This document shows positions 35,995-50,020 of a DNA stretch of 64,000 bases, one piece after another. A model generated the notes under the pieces. It did no database searches, was not told where the DNA came from, and saw only the letters and a program-made list of their open reading frames with translations. The translations under genes were made by a program, and so were the position numbers. The stretch is from Macrobrachium rosenbergii (Eukaryota; Arthropoda; Malacostraca; Decapoda; Palaemonidae). How positions within the stretch are numbered: position 1 is the first letter of the stretch; every line of letters begins with the position of its first letter. The stretch lies in the NCBI RefSeq assembly GCF_040412425.1, contig NC_089743.1, positions 82,102,471 to 82,166,470 of the forward strand, written 5' to 3'.

Positions 35995-36029
35995 GGGAGG
36001 GAGGGAGGGGGGAGGGGAAGGAGGGAGGG
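35995..36029 (+). promoter_or_regulatory. G-quadruplex-forming motif
   Basis: GGGAGGGAGGGAGGGGGGAG followed by GGGAAGGAGGGAGGG: at least six runs of three or more G separated by one to three bases, easily satisfying the four-run G4 pattern. It stands alone in AT-rich DNA. Any regulatory role is speculative. Confidence 0.75.
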
Positions 36030-36148
36030 AATGAGAACGGTGCCGTACATCTTTGACCGTTAATCTCCTCCATGGAAGGCATTATAATCTCTCTTCATCC
36101 ATTTATACATATCTCAACATCTATAGTTGTGTTTACATTGGTATATGG

Positions 36149-36450
<302 letters not shown>

Positions 36451-37085
36451 TAGAATGTACATGAACGTGGTGTTTATTTATTCAATTTTTATCCATAGCA
36501 TAAACAACACAAAGGTCGCAGCCACCTTCAAAATTTATCTCCTGAATCGTGGCTGGATCCCCCTTGCAGATACCTTTCACAATATCAACCCCTCAATACA
36601 CACTTCGCCAATCACCTCCGTCTTGCACTCAATCACAAGTTTCCCGGATATCAGGGACCTTCCTCCCCAATACCTCTTTCACACCATTAGTTCAACGTTT
36701 TTAGGTATTCATCTCCTCCTGCCTCATAACACTTCTGAATTATAGTTTTTCAACAGCCTATCATCCTCCATCCTTTACACATAACCAGACTGAATGAAAA
36801 CGCAATGATCCACCATTTGACGTTCTCTAACGTTAATGCCATTTATTTTACCCCTCTAAACATTTCTCACAATTTCAGTTTTGTATTACAGCACACATAC
36901 TACGCAAAATAGTGCTTTATTTCCATTATGCATAGTAATAGGCTATATATATTTATACATCACGCCTGTAAAATCACCATTTGTTTTCTGCGTTTCTAAC
37001 TATATTCTCATGTTTGTGTTCTTTAACACATACTTATATATATCCATAAATACACACAAACACAAACATTGTAATATATATAATG
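36451..37085. other. Pyrimidine-rich unique DNA, no gene seen
   Basis: A plus-strand frame over 36350-36745 starts in the TA array and continues about 95 codons into unique sequence. It matches no family I know. The strand bias (C/T-rich on plus) resembles the antisense of a purine-rich retroelement, but no motif confirms it. Confidence 0.45.
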
Positions 37086-37106
37086 TCTGTGTGTGTGTGT
37101 GTGTAT
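37086..37106. repeat. Short (GT)n tract
   Basis: About ten GT units. Confidence 0.9.
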
Positions 37107-37221
37107 AAAACGCATCCTCGATTCCGCAATTAAGGTTAGAATGTGACAGGGAACCTTTAATTTCTTCCTTAGGGCCACTCTCTGTAAGGAAAAACGGCTT
37201 AGAATTGTATGTGCATATACA

Positions 37222-38222
<1,001 letters not shown>

Positions 38223-38334
38223 AAAAACTTTTTAGCAACTAGATTTAAACTAAAGGGAAACATCAGTGAAGAATTACTAAAAGTTTTTATCTACTAGATT
38301 TAAGCTTAAAGTAAACATGGATGAAGAGCTTGAG
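38223..38334. repeat. Tandem duplication of about 56 bases
   Basis: AAAAACTTTTTAGCAACTAG onward (38223-38278) is repeated with about ten changes at 38279-38334. The shared blocks are ACTAGATTTAA, TAAACAT-like and TGAAGA. Confidence 0.8.
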
Positions 38335-39331
38335 GTGGAATATGGTATTTTAGAAACCGGGCAATTTCTCTACCGTAGAGCTTCAAATTATGGATCTGGA
38401 GATGAAGGATAAAAGAAATAGGTATTGAAGGCATAAAAATAACAGAGAGGTGTTTGAAATAACACGAAAGGAAAGGAACAGGGTAAAGTCAAGAACAGAA
38501 CAAATATACCTTGACGGCCGCGGGATTATTAAAGGATGTTAAGACTGTTACATATATTGGAATAAGAACCTGACCTTTAATGGAGAGCCTGCTATTCTGT
38601 GTAATCCTATGGGTTCATTAAGAAATATAAACATTCGTAACAAGAAAAAATGTATGAACTTACGTTTTTACAAAAAACATGAAAATACTCTGTAAAACTA
38701 GTAAATTTTAAAATGACTTCAGCTGAATTATCTTTGCTGGACATAGGACGCAGTTAACATACTGTTTATCTCCTTACACTGATTCACATTAACCAGAAAC
38801 GTCTGGAATATCACGACAGAGTAAAGGAGAGATGCAATCAGCATTATGAACAAGCATGAAACATGTTCGGGGCATTATCATTGCTATAATGAACGAGTAT
38901 GATATTTTTTACGACACAAGTCAAAAGAAAATAAGCCAAAGAATGTAAAGGTAATTATTCTTAGAATCCTTAATAAATAATTGTTAGTTAAAGGAAAGGA
39001 AGTCATAGAGAGAGGGTTTAATAAAACTGCAAGCTAAATTACAATACCTCAGTCCCATCTTTTTCACAAAACAACTCAATAAATAACAAAATGGAGACCG
39101 GTGATTCTGGAAAAAATGATGGCCATTACAATAGTGAAAAATAGTCATCATATTTGCCTAAATACATTGCGATAAAAGCAGTATTAACTAATTTACTTTT
39201 GACTAATCCTATTCCTAATCCTGACTTACAGTTCCAAAGAATTTTTAAGTTCATTGACATTTTATTTTTCCTGTTGGAGCAAATAGAAAAAGCATAAATT
39301 GCTCAACAACTGAAAGTTAATCTAATCGACT

Positions 39332-39334
<3 letters not shown>
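38335..39334. other. AT-rich unique DNA, no gene seen
   Basis: No supported feature. Confidence 0.5.

Positions 39335-39400
<66 letters not shown>
39335..39400. repeat. (GA)n microsatellite
   Basis: Perfect GA array of about 66 bases. Confidence 0.95.
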
Positions 39401-39403
<3 letters not shown>

Positions 39404-39587
39404 CTCCGGTAGGCATCAAATGCAAAGAGGGTGAAAATCGCTCAGCCTTATGCAAATCAAGGGAAGCCACATACCAAGGCACGACTGAGACAGTTGAGTG
39501 TTGAGAACTTTCAAGAATCAACCTCAAGGAAACAACTTGAAGTGACCAGTCCTGAATCACACAACATACACACAAACAGGACAGGTA

Positions 39588-39791
<204 letters not shown>

Positions 39792-39799
39792 TTAATATC

Positions 39800-39870
39800 T
39801 ACGAAGGAAAGAGAAACAATGGAGTGCTGCAAGGCCTTTCGACTTAAAAGTCCTTTACTTAGTAGACTGA
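39800..39870 (-). repeat. Unclassified dispersed repeat, copy 2 (inverted)
   Basis: The reverse complement reads AGTCTACTAAGTAAAGGACT, then TTTAAGTCGAAAGGCCTTGC, then AGCACTCCATTGTTTCTC. It matches the first part of copy 3 (39991-40065) and of copy 1 (5325-5395). It abuts the 39588-39788 TA array at the point where copy 3 also enters a TA array. Confidence 0.88.
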
Positions 39871-39990
39871 AGAAATATTAAAATAAGTTTACAAAGAAAG
39901 CTCGTATAAATGACAGATGGGGATTACAAAGGAAAAAAAATATGTACCTGGAATCCATCACAATCGAAGAATTAGCAGACCTACCAAAAC

Positions 39991-40065
39991 AGTCTGCTAA
40001 GTAAAGGACTATAAGTCGAAAGGCCTTGCAGCACTCCATTGTTTTTCTTTCATTCGTGATTTTGT

Positions 40066-40150
<85 letters not shown>

Positions 40151-40190
40151 TCACGTTCCATATTGTCGTGATTCAGTTATACATCTATAT
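39991..40190 (+). repeat. Unclassified dispersed repeat, copy 3, split by (TA)n
   Basis: AGTCTGCTAAGTAAAGGACT, then ATAAGTCGAAAGGCCTTGCA and GCACTCCATTG, leads into a TA array (40069-40147). It resumes with ATTCATCACGTTCCATATTG and a TCGTGATTCAGTTATACAT block, exactly the order in copy 1. The TA array therefore sits inside the repeat unit and has expanded from a few bases in copy 1 to about 80 here. Confidence 0.9.
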
Positions 40191-41792
40191 GTGTATGTAT
40201 ATACAAATATATGTGTCCATAATTCAAAACAACAACGCATGTTTCTGTAAACAGCGAGGTGGGGTGATTTGCTTTGCTTAATGTAAATGTTGATACTTTA
40301 TAGCAACATAAAAGAAATGAAATAATTTAACAACATGTTATTACGACGAGAATTACACTTGTTCTGCAGTGAATGAAGATCACCTCCATCCTCGATTGCC
40401 CCGAGTTACATTTTAAAAAATATAACTTATATAAAAATTACCCGTCAGAAATGCTTTCCAGAAATCGAAGTTGATCAGTCGACTCGATGATGCTGCGCTA
40501 TATCGTGATAACACTCATCAAAACTATGAAGTTGCAGTTCTCCCAATCAGTCAGCCTGTCTTCTTTTTACTAGTCGACAACATTGCAAATTATCACATAA
40601 CTTTGCTAACTATATGACTAGGTTAACTACAGACGGCTAATTTTGAAGGTTTGAGCGTTGAGTCGGAATTATTCTTTTCATAGGTTGTGTGGGATTGATG
40701 ATATTGTTACTGAAGGCACAGTTGTGTAAAAATAATCATGGCATGGCTTGGGATAAACTGAAAAAAATAATTAGGTTAGAAAACAGAATATCTGGTGATA
40801 ATACGGCTAAGTAAATAACACTACATTTTGTATGTTAAGATACACTTAAACCTCAGTTTTCGAAGGCCTAAGAGAAAGTATAGGACTTAAATGGCGCATT
40901 AATTTTTTCCATCATTATCGTTATTCAGACCTATTCATATACATGGAACAAGCCCACACTCGAATTTCAAGCTTCCAAAGAATATGGTTCTTCAAGAAAA
41001 ATAGCAATTTCTTTAGGACAACTAATACGGAGTAGAGCAAATCCCCAGGATCTAAAAGTTATTATTTTGACCAATTCCCATCCCATATTCAAAACAGAAC
41101 TGTAAAGGAAGAATACTATTTCCTGTTTTCTTTGCGTACTACCGTGTTTCTCCACGTAGCCCAAACGCCTATCTTAATTACCATCAAAATCTTCCTAACA
41201 TTATAAAAATACTTTATGTAGAAAGCCATCCACATCTAAGACGGTCTTGCCCATCATTAAAGGTGAACTATAATCAAAGTTTATAATGCATGGGATCTAC
41301 CAGCATTATAAAAGTCTCTATTGCCGCTTAATTGGAGCTCCAAGTAATACCTTACCATTATCGTCAACTTATTTATTGCTATGGGAATCAACTTCGCCAT
41401 TACCACCATCATATCTATCAAACCAAATCGTCTATGTCTCAATCTAAGCACCCTGGGTCTGTGCACGTTTTGTTTATTTATCCCACTTGTCTCAAATCTA
41501 ACTTCATATCGTTAACATTACTTTAACATTAAATTATCTTGTTTCTTGTATTAACATTCTAATATTAAATCTGTTTTTTTTATTTTTCCATATCACGTTA
41601 CAACAATATTCTTTTTTTTCGACAACAGAAAGAGACTGCCAAACCTAACACAAGACAGCCCACTCATTATCCATTCTTTCTTAATTAATTCCCACCTTAC
41701 TAATTGGTGATTTCCTATTCAGTAAGTGAAGTAATGAGCATCTACCTGGACGTCCCTTTTTCTTAATTTGTACGTGGTTTGTAAATCTAAGG

Positions 41793-41794
<2 letters not shown>
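40191..41794. other. Unique AT-rich DNA, no gene seen
   Basis: Short open frames at 40967, 41281 and 41332 only. Nothing recognised. Confidence 0.5.

Positions 41795-41852
<58 letters not shown>
41795..41852. repeat. (CT)n microsatellite
   Basis: Perfect CT array of about 58 bases. Confidence 0.95.
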
Positions 41853-41853
<1 letters not shown>

Positions 41854-41972
41854 GCCCTAGAAGAGGATGAAGAATACGCAGAGATCCGTCTCTTTTTCTT
41901 TTAAGGGGAGGATTAGGCATTACTGTGAGGTCTCTATAGTATTTCTGTCCTTAAAGAAGAGGAAGAAGTATA

Positions 41973-41976
<4 letters not shown>

Positions 41977-42029
<53 letters not shown>
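41977..42029. repeat. (CT)n microsatellite
   Basis: Second CT array, same strand, 125 bases after the first. The spacer shows no duplication. Confidence 0.95.
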
Positions 42030-42032
<3 letters not shown>

Positions 42033-42793
42033 TAGAAAAAAATGTTACCAAGAATCTAATATATTAAAAAAACTAAACTTAATTGCCAAAGATAATATCT
42101 GTACTTACGAACTTTTTTGTGACTTTTCTACGTCAGTGTAGGCGAAAGAACACCGTAAAAGCTTTACCAATTCGGTTGTTGCTGTGTTTTAGAGAGCATT
42201 ACCTGATTTTTTTTTATATATTCTGGAATTAACGAAGCTATGACTGCATTCAGGGCCCGCTCTTATAAAAATACTCTTTGCGTGTGCAACAACAGAATTT
42301 AGAGTATGTGTATATAACTCACTGTTACTTCAGACAGGATTTATCTCACCTTATAACGATGTTGGATTTGGTTCACTTGGTAATCAGAAAAAGAGCAATA
42401 CCCTCCCTATGTCCTCTTTCTCAAAGCGGCAGTTTTGTTTCAGTGCACATTTTTGTCGCCTATCTATAACATTCCAGACTCGTTGAACGATTCTGCAATC
42501 TCGCAAAAGCTTAGCCGTGTATGATAAAGGCATAAAAAGACAGAAAAAGAAAGAATTCTTGCCCTATCACCAACACTGTAAAGCCGTCGACAGACTTTTT
42601 CCCGAGCTGAGGATTCATCCACTTGAAGAAGCAAGTTATTGCCTCTCAACCTGGCAACACTGCAGGGTATTATCAGGGCAGGCTGAAGTACTGAAGAATA
42701 TGGATGGGTTGGAACAACCTTGTTTCCATTACCATTATCAGTTACTGTCTTGATAGGGTCTTTGAAAGTCCGCGGGTCTCTTAGAGCTGATGC

Positions 42794-42797
<4 letters not shown>
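42030..42797. other. Unique DNA, no gene seen
   Basis: A 78-codon plus-strand frame at 42517-42753 overlaps a longer minus-strand frame. Neither shows a domain. Confidence 0.5.

Positions 42798-42843
<46 letters not shown>
42798..42843. repeat. (CT)n microsatellite
   Basis: Perfect CT array of about 46 bases. A short GA tract (about 43002-43017) lies 160 bases downstream. Confidence 0.95.
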
Positions 42844-42846
<3 letters not shown>

Positions 42847-43040
42847 CACTGTGCATATGTATAAGAATACATTTAATATTATAAGACTTTTCTTATGATA
42901 TACCAATACAGGTTTAATAAAATTATTTGCCTTAGCACTCCAAGACAATATCTGCAATAAGAACTACATAAACAAAGAATAGCTCCATTGGATTCTATGA
43001 GAGAGAGAGAGAGAGAGTTAATCTAAAATACATCAACGTT

Positions 43041-43081
43041 TTAATACACCAAATGATACAATTAATACACCAAATGATATA
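43041..43081. repeat. 21-base tandem duplication
   Basis: TTAATACACCAAATGATACA is repeated directly after one base, with only the last bases changed. Confidence 0.92.
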
Positions 43082-43786
43082 GGCATCACGGATTCGAAAA
43101 CGTAATCACTTCTAGGTATATCCATATTTGCATTCAACAAACTCAAGGAAAGAACAGAGGCAGGTGGAAATTTGTAAGATAGGCTCTAAGATGAAGAACA
43201 GTCTGTGGAGAAGTTCGTAAGAAGCTTTAGGGACAAGTGAAGGACTTTAAAAATGATCATGGGACGAAAGACCTAAAGTGAATAATGGAAGGTGTAACCT
43301 TACGAATATGAAACCTTGAAAATGGCGTAATAGATATTATTATAGACAGTATAAGGACACAATGAAGGCAAAGAAGGATCACAAAAGAAGAAGAAAGGAA
43401 AATATAACAGGATCTCTATCAAAGATCTGGGAAGAAAGCCAACTCCCCCTTATGACAGTGAATTGTAGATGAAGAATACAAATGAAAGAAAACCGGTGTA
43501 AGCTGTTGATATGAACTTTTCGCATCGTATACTGTTAGTGAATTACGACAGATGAAAATGTGAGAAAGACAGAGATACGATGAAAACGTAGTAAAAGGTT
43601 AACATTTTGTTTATGTTAGAGAAAAGGCTGAGTAATTCAGAACTCGGGATGACAGAGAAGAGGAAGGCACCGAACGTCCTACTATATAGCATGAAAAAGG
43701 TGCTAAAACAGGTTCCCAATCCCCAGGAAGAAGAATACGTGAAGGACAAGGATAGGTGACACAGTTTATTCAGGGTTGATGAGGAT
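43082..43786. other. Purine-rich unique DNA, no gene seen
   Basis: GAAG/AGGAAAG-rich plus strand suggests an old sense-strand retroelement, but no motif can be read. No frame supported. Confidence 0.45.
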
Positions 43787-43918
<132 letters not shown>

Positions 43919-44215
43919 CTGCATCACAAACAAACTATAAGCGTGGTATGCCCTTTGCTATCTTCAGTCTGGTATCCTGAAGTAGAGAAGAATTTCTTCA
44001 ATTACTCACTACTCTGAAATTCAAGGTTTTCAGAAGTGTTTAAAAATACAAGAACAAACTGAAAAGTTAAATGTTTATTATAAAAACTTGATCCCACGTG
44101 GGGAAGAAACAATTTGGACTCGTGCTCAGAAAAAACATGTTAAACTGCTGACCGAAACCATCTACTTAACCGGTATCGAAGACCACTTGACAGATCGCAC
44201 CCAAATTGGAGAGGA

Positions 44216-44264
44216 GCAAGGGGGCTAGCAACCTCATCACAAGACTTGCTGAGGAACCAGAAAG
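44216..44264. repeat. Dispersed repeat, partner of 14004-14053
   Basis: GCAAGGGGGCTAGCAACCTC onward matches the 14.0 kb copy, including GCTAGCA, CCTCATC and TTGCTGAGGAACC. The surrounding 43920-44557 otherwise shows no gene. Confidence 0.7.
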
Positions 44265-44553
44265 GGTAGCGGCGCAAGAAAGATGAAGCAGAACAAACTA
44301 TGTGCAATTCCAATCGTCGACATCCGAGATGTCGTTCTGGCATCTTTGGGTTATATGAGCAGAGGCTTTTGATTAAACTTAATGAAGGACCATGATAAAA
44401 TCATTAGGACCTTTATGAATGGCCATTTTACTAGTCATGAAAAGCTTAACAAAGTGTTATCTACTTAAGTCATCGAAGCAACAGGTTAGGACACGTTAAT
44501 GAAAATGCTTCAAAGAGGCACTTTTTAAGATGTCGATTAGTCAAGATACATTT

Positions 44554-44557
<4 letters not shown>

Positions 44558-44623
<66 letters not shown>
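44558..44623. repeat. (GA)n microsatellite
   Basis: Perfect GA array of about 65 bases. A GGGAGAAGGGGGGGG run follows at 44640. Confidence 0.95.
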
Positions 44624-44626
<3 letters not shown>

Positions 44627-44845
44627 TCATCCTCCATTTGGGAGAAGGGGGGGGTCGGATTTTTTTTTGCTCCCAAAGGATTCACAGCCCTCCAACAGAG
44701 CCTCCTATGAAACGGAAGACGGTGCATCACAATCACAAGTGCAGGGTTCATAAACATTTCAGTAACTCAAGTATATATGTGGCAGTAACAGTTTTTTTTT
44801 TTTACTCTATAGCCACTGGCTCTTAGGAGAGACGACTTTAAAAAT

Positions 44846-44940
44846 ATACATGTATACATACATACATACATACGCATACGCATGCATATACATATGTGTA
44901 TATATGTGCGTGTGTTTATGTATATGTGCATGTATATATG

Positions 44941-45025
<85 letters not shown>

Positions 45026-45027
45026 CT
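44846..45027. repeat. Compound TATG/CATA and (TA)n microsatellite
   Basis: CATACATACGCATACGCATG steps, TGTG steps, then a TA array of about 75 bases (44947-45020). Confidence 0.95.
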
Positions 45028-47089
45028 TTCATTCTGTACCTTAGAACCGGGAAACGAATTACCAGGACAAAAGTTCATGGACTAAAGATCACCTTTCATT
45101 CATTCTCTCTGACATCAGAGATACCAGAGGTAGCTGCCTGGCAGGTAGCCGGGGGCCTTCAAATAAATTTTATGTTACCTTTCTCATTATTCAAGGTTCC
45201 ATAATGGGTACCATCATTATCTCCAAGATACCACGTCCATTTATATTTTCGCCTTCGAGGTTAATCTTCCATAATACCATAAATTAAAGGGATGGACATT
45301 TGTCTTACGCCTAAGAGAGGGCAATGCCAGCACGAACGATTCCTTGGCCATTTGAATTAACGATAAGTATCAGAAGGTAATTGATCATAACGTCTTCCCT
45401 TCACAAAGATGCACCAAATATGAGGAACTCATACATTTTGAATGACCAAACATCCTCAGCTTACATTTCTAGAGATTTACAAAAGCACAAGAGTGTGTAA
45501 TATAGGGATGGGACTGAACTGATCAGATTGCAATTCCATGTCCGAATATGATATTTTTATACCTTCATTTATCTTTCATTAGTCAATATTTGTTTTGTAC
45601 TACCATTGCAGAGTCAAAGTAGAATTCTGTCAATCAATCTCAGAGCAGCGGAATATTGCATAGTCAAAACTAATTGTCTGACTATATCAAAGCGTCTTAG
45701 GAGAATACACTGATAAAACGAACACAGCATGATGAAATGACTAAGGTCATAGGCCAAACTGCAATATTCAAGAGGTAGTGATAACCAACGATAGAGGATT
45801 TTGCTTGATAATCTTCATAGAATGGTGAGGAGAAAAGTTTCAGTGATACATAATACTGTACAAAAACAAGTTGATGGGCAATGCTCTCTCTATCTGTTGT
45901 AGAAAAGAGCAAGTACTACAACAGCGAAATTCTCTCAATCTCTCGTGGTTATTGCATTATCTTGATAAGTATAGCAAATCGTTGAGTGATTGCCATTTCT
46001 CACCTTTACATGCCATCCCCCCCAACCACCCAACCAGCCCACGGTCTGGCCTGCCAATCAAGGAGACCACGGAAAGTGTTTAGGGAGGTGCGCATCAGTC
46101 GTGCTTGTCAGACCCCAATCAAGTCAAGTATTGCAAATTGAACTGGGGTTCAGAACCACACAAGGGCACCAGAACAGAGCAGCGTATTATTGCCAAGCGG
46201 TTAACTAATGTCTACGAAAGAGTATGAAAATTTTTCGTAACAACAAAGGGAACTTGACTTTAACTATTATACGAAATGGCTCGTAGAGTAGTGAGTTACC
46301 GTTTAGCTTTCAAAGAATTTCTAAGAAGAGGTTGGAAACTAAAAATAATATAAATTACAAAGCCTTTTCTTTTATTGACATTAGTCTGGGTCCTTGCATA
46401 AAACGACGGTTTCTTGAGTGCAGACGTCGCATTTTGAAAACGTTGCAGGAAGTAAATTAGATATAGTATAAGTATTTTATTTGGCAAAAGAGCGACATTT
46501 GAGCAACTAAGCTCCTCAGGAAGATTCCATTATTTAAGGCAATGATTCGAAATAATAATAACTATTAATAATGTTTTCACTATTATCAGTAACACATCTA
46601 ACTTTCTTTGCTTGCATGTTCCCAGGTATATTACTATTTCCTTACGTCTCCCAAGATTTCCCTTCCATACTATCGTTCGGTCAGCGGACATTACCTTTTC
46701 ACCTGGAATAAAAAAAAATATAAAAAATTAAAGCAGGAACGCAAAACTATGCAAACCCTAATCCCTTCATCCAACTGCTTGGATTTTTTCTATTTATGGT
46801 TAACAGTGACTGACACCTATCGTTTATTTCACGAGCTCACTGATACAGTAATAACAATCTCACACGTTCTCTCAAACAGTCATAACTACATGTAGGTCCA
46901 GCAGTTCCCATTATTTTTGAATAGAAATAATTCAACACTGAGATCAAATAAACTGACCTTCAAGACCAAATACTGATCAACTTAATTGTAAAGGAATTAC
47001 CATTACTCTTTATCAACATGAAACTGATACCATATACTGTATGTGTAAAACTTAAGAACATTTCCACGAAAATTCTACTCTCTTATATA
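45028..47089. other. Long unique stretch, no gene seen
   Basis: Two kilobases free of long microsatellites. Open frames at 45697, 45871, 45990, 46296 and 46608 are 63-95 codons with no recognisable domain. Confidence 0.5.
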
Positions 47090-47149
47090 GGTGCGATGGC
47101 TTCATGGCTTAAAAAAAAAAGGTGCAATGGCTTCACTGGCTAAAAAAAA
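47090..47149. repeat. Tandem duplication of a 30-base unit ending in poly(A)
   Basis: GGTGCGATGGCTTCATGGCTT plus ten A is followed by GGTGCAATGGCTTCACTGGCT plus eight A. Confidence 0.9.
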
Positions 47150-47901
47150 TAATCTCCGAGTAGATTACAGTCAAAAGTTAATCAGCACAAGGAGGTCACC
47201 TAAAGAACACATATGTCAAGTTTCACCAAGGCCCATTCACTTGTTCTTGAGATACCCCGCTAACACATAATTACAGAAACATGAATGAAAACGTAACCTC
47301 CTCCGACTTCATTTTCAAGCGTAATTATAAATATATATAGATCTTCCAGTCCATATAAAAAATATTGCCGTTGCAGTGAACCAAAGTTCGAACGAAACCC
47401 AAACAAAAAATAAAAAGCATTTTAAATCCATATGTTCATTTCGTAAAATTTACTTTGCGGTCTTTAAATATTTAAGACCTGATCCATTAGTAGATTGTGC
47501 GCACACGATAATATATCAGTGTGTTGTGCTGTGAATGTGAAGTCTTGAGAGTGCTAAAATGTTTAACAACAACTCCCAGCAAAGCAACACGCTTTCCAGG
47601 GGTAAGGCTCAATGGTTAACAGTCGTAGCCAACTTCATGTGAATTTAGCGAAGAGGGCTCTTTTAATAGACTTTTTAATATCGTTAAGTAAAAGGCATAC
47701 ACTGAAACGTAAGCTAGTCTACAAACAGTATGCTATCCTACATACAACAAGCACACACGCATTTTAAACTAAAGAGTATTTTGTGAAAGATAACAATATA
47801 AAAAAAAGGCTAATTTAAAATCCGGATTGACCAAAAACTTAATAAACAAAGTAGATATCCAGGAATATATTCAAATAATCGACAGCAAACCCAAAAGGAA
47901 T
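47150..47901. other. Unique AT-rich DNA, no gene seen
   Basis: No supported feature. Confidence 0.5.
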
Positions 47902-47949
47902 GAACTTTCAAGCAGGGAAAATATGATCTAAACAGTAAAGCAGACCGAG

Positions 47950-48010
<61 letters not shown>

Positions 48011-48112
48011 GTACTTCCAGGCAGAGAAAAAGAAAGCAAGTAACGTTGAACTTCCAAGCAGTGAAAATATGATCTAAACAGTAAAACAGTGACAACATGA
48101 TCTAAACAGCAA
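47902..48112. repeat. Repeated 42-base unit around a (GA)n array
   Basis: GAACTTTCAAGCAGGGAAAA with TATGATCTAAACAGTAAAGC (47902-47943) recurs at 48048-48089. A shortened third copy, ACATGATCTAAACAGCAAG, is at about 48094-48112, and a faint fourth, ACTTCCAGGCAGAGAAAA, is at 48013. A GA array (47947-47999, with an AAG break) lies between the first two. Confidence 0.88.
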
Positions 48113-48579
48113 GTCTCGACTTCAACCAAGGGCTAAGCCGCTAAGAAATGGCTACGGCACATAGATCGATGACATAGGCAAGGCAGATGCGAGACGCAAA
48201 ACGTCACCTCAACGTGAGAATTTGAGTGACTTGGGCCAAGCGACAAACACAGAAATAAGTTAACGGCTATTGCATTAAATATGCCCCCTGCACAAATAAA
48301 GCACGATACCTAGCAGAATAGAATGTAAATGAGGTCAAAAGATTAAATAATAGAGCTTTGAAATATATAGGGAGTGAAATTAACTAAAACAACGAAAATA
48401 CACACGAAGCCAACAAGGGACATGCGATACCACAAAAAAGGTCCACAGGCGTTGGTGGAACGGGTTAAAACAGAAACATTGTAAGGGCGATGAATGGGAC
48501 GAGCTTAAGCCTCATCCACACCTGGTAATGGGCCACGATCCTTTAATCAGGCAGATAAAACTGCAGTTGTGGATTTTGC
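48113..48579. other. Unique DNA, no gene seen
   Basis: No supported feature. Confidence 0.5.
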
Positions 48580-48602
48580 TTGTGTGTGTGTGTGTGTGTG
48601 TA
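48580..48602. repeat. Short (TG)n tract
   Basis: About eleven TG units. Confidence 0.9.
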
Positions 48603-48663
48603 TGCCTCCCAACCTAGGAAGGGAAACACTGGGTGTGTTAGGCCTTTCCCTTTCGTCAGTTAT

Positions 48664-48668
48664 ACATA

Positions 48669-48760
<92 letters not shown>
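48664..48760. repeat. (TA)n microsatellite
   Basis: Three TA blocks joined by ATAATAT and ATTATAT joints. A GA-rich bit and ACCT/CTAC steps (about 48826-48850) follow. Confidence 0.95.
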
Positions 48761-48762
<2 letters not shown>

Positions 48763-50020
48763 CTCTACCAGAGTGAGAGTAAAACAGAGAGAAAGAGAGA
48801 GAGAAAACTGAGCTATAACAACCTATCCCTACCTACCTACCTACCTTGCTACCTCCACGGCTCCACCTACACATTAACCTACCCACTTGCCGCCTTTTCT
48901 TGAGCCTCCCCCAACCTACCTCCCGCCTCCCCACAACTTCCTTCATTCTTTCAGTACCTCTTACCTAATAAAGCTTCGAAAAACACATCTTTGCCATTAC
49001 CATTTCCTTTCTTCACACTCTAACAACCTTACGATACAGCTTGGATCCGTGTGAAATCCACTTTACTTTTTTTTTTTGGCTACACATGTAACAAGCCTTA
49101 GCTTGAGTCTATATCTTCCCATTTAGTTTTGAAATCACCTTGTCCACTCAATTTTTTCCGATGAAATCCAAACCATACCGTTACATAATAAGGCTGACGT
49201 TATTCTCAGATAAACCGAAACACAAATACAACGATGTAACTAATCCAGAGAGATTCCTGTGTAAGTCTGGTATACCTTGCAATTCCACATTTCATCCTGA
49301 TTCCTAAAATTTACAGAATTCTCGCCATTCCAGGACAGGTACAAAGCAGATTTCCATTATACCTAAACTCGCATTTTACACACTTCTACGGACTATCAAT
49401 CAATGAAACTGCAAACCAATGTGGGTCAAGTCCATTATGCATAATCCTGGTTTCAGACAAATTCTGAGATCTGGAATATTAAGACCAAATGTTTTCTTAA
49501 AGTAGGAGAAAATTTTACAGTTCATAATTAGATTAAATCCGAATACTAAACAAGGAACCAAAGTTTATTCTTATCTCTATGTGAAACCGATTCCAGAATT
49601 TTGTCAAAGCTGATTCCCAAATTCAGATCTAATTTCTTAATTTGACATATCTGAGTCAATTAGATTTTGTATCTGAACTTGGTAATATGCCAGCACTACA
49701 TATTGCATAAATAAGGTCTAAAGTGATTCCAGAAGCATATCAAATGAAAGAATCAGTGGTTTTTATTCTCAAGCAAAACTCGGATTCCTGAAGCATATAC
49801 TTTGTTAAAGAAGGGTAAAACCATTTACCTTACCCCATCTCATACAAGTTCTTTAATTAACGATATAAAACTCTATAACTGAACCAATGTTTCAACTAAC
49901 TGCACAGAAAATACTGTATTCTAAAAACAACCCTTCGCTATTAAAATATAATCTTGGGAGACCGCATCTGTAACGCCAAAAACGTTAATTCAGTCATGCA
50001 ATTTTTCAGCTATTCATTTC
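48761..50020. other. AT-rich DNA, possible very old tandem repeats, no gene seen
   Basis: The phrase (G/A)TCTAAA-TGATTCC or GATCTGGAATATTAAG recurs loosely around 49470, 49610 and 49720 and may be the decayed continuation of the duplication at 50.0-50.26 kb. 48790-48960 is C/T-rich. Confidence 0.4.

Noticed and set aside
36451..36900. Antisense retroelement suspected from C/T-rich plus strand
   Set aside because: No reverse transcriptase, endonuclease, gag or transposase motif could be read in any minus-strand frame.
42464..42856. 130-codon minus-strand frame
   Set aside because: Starts in the CT array (Arg-Glu run), the remainder has no domain, and it is overlapped by an equally long plus-strand frame.
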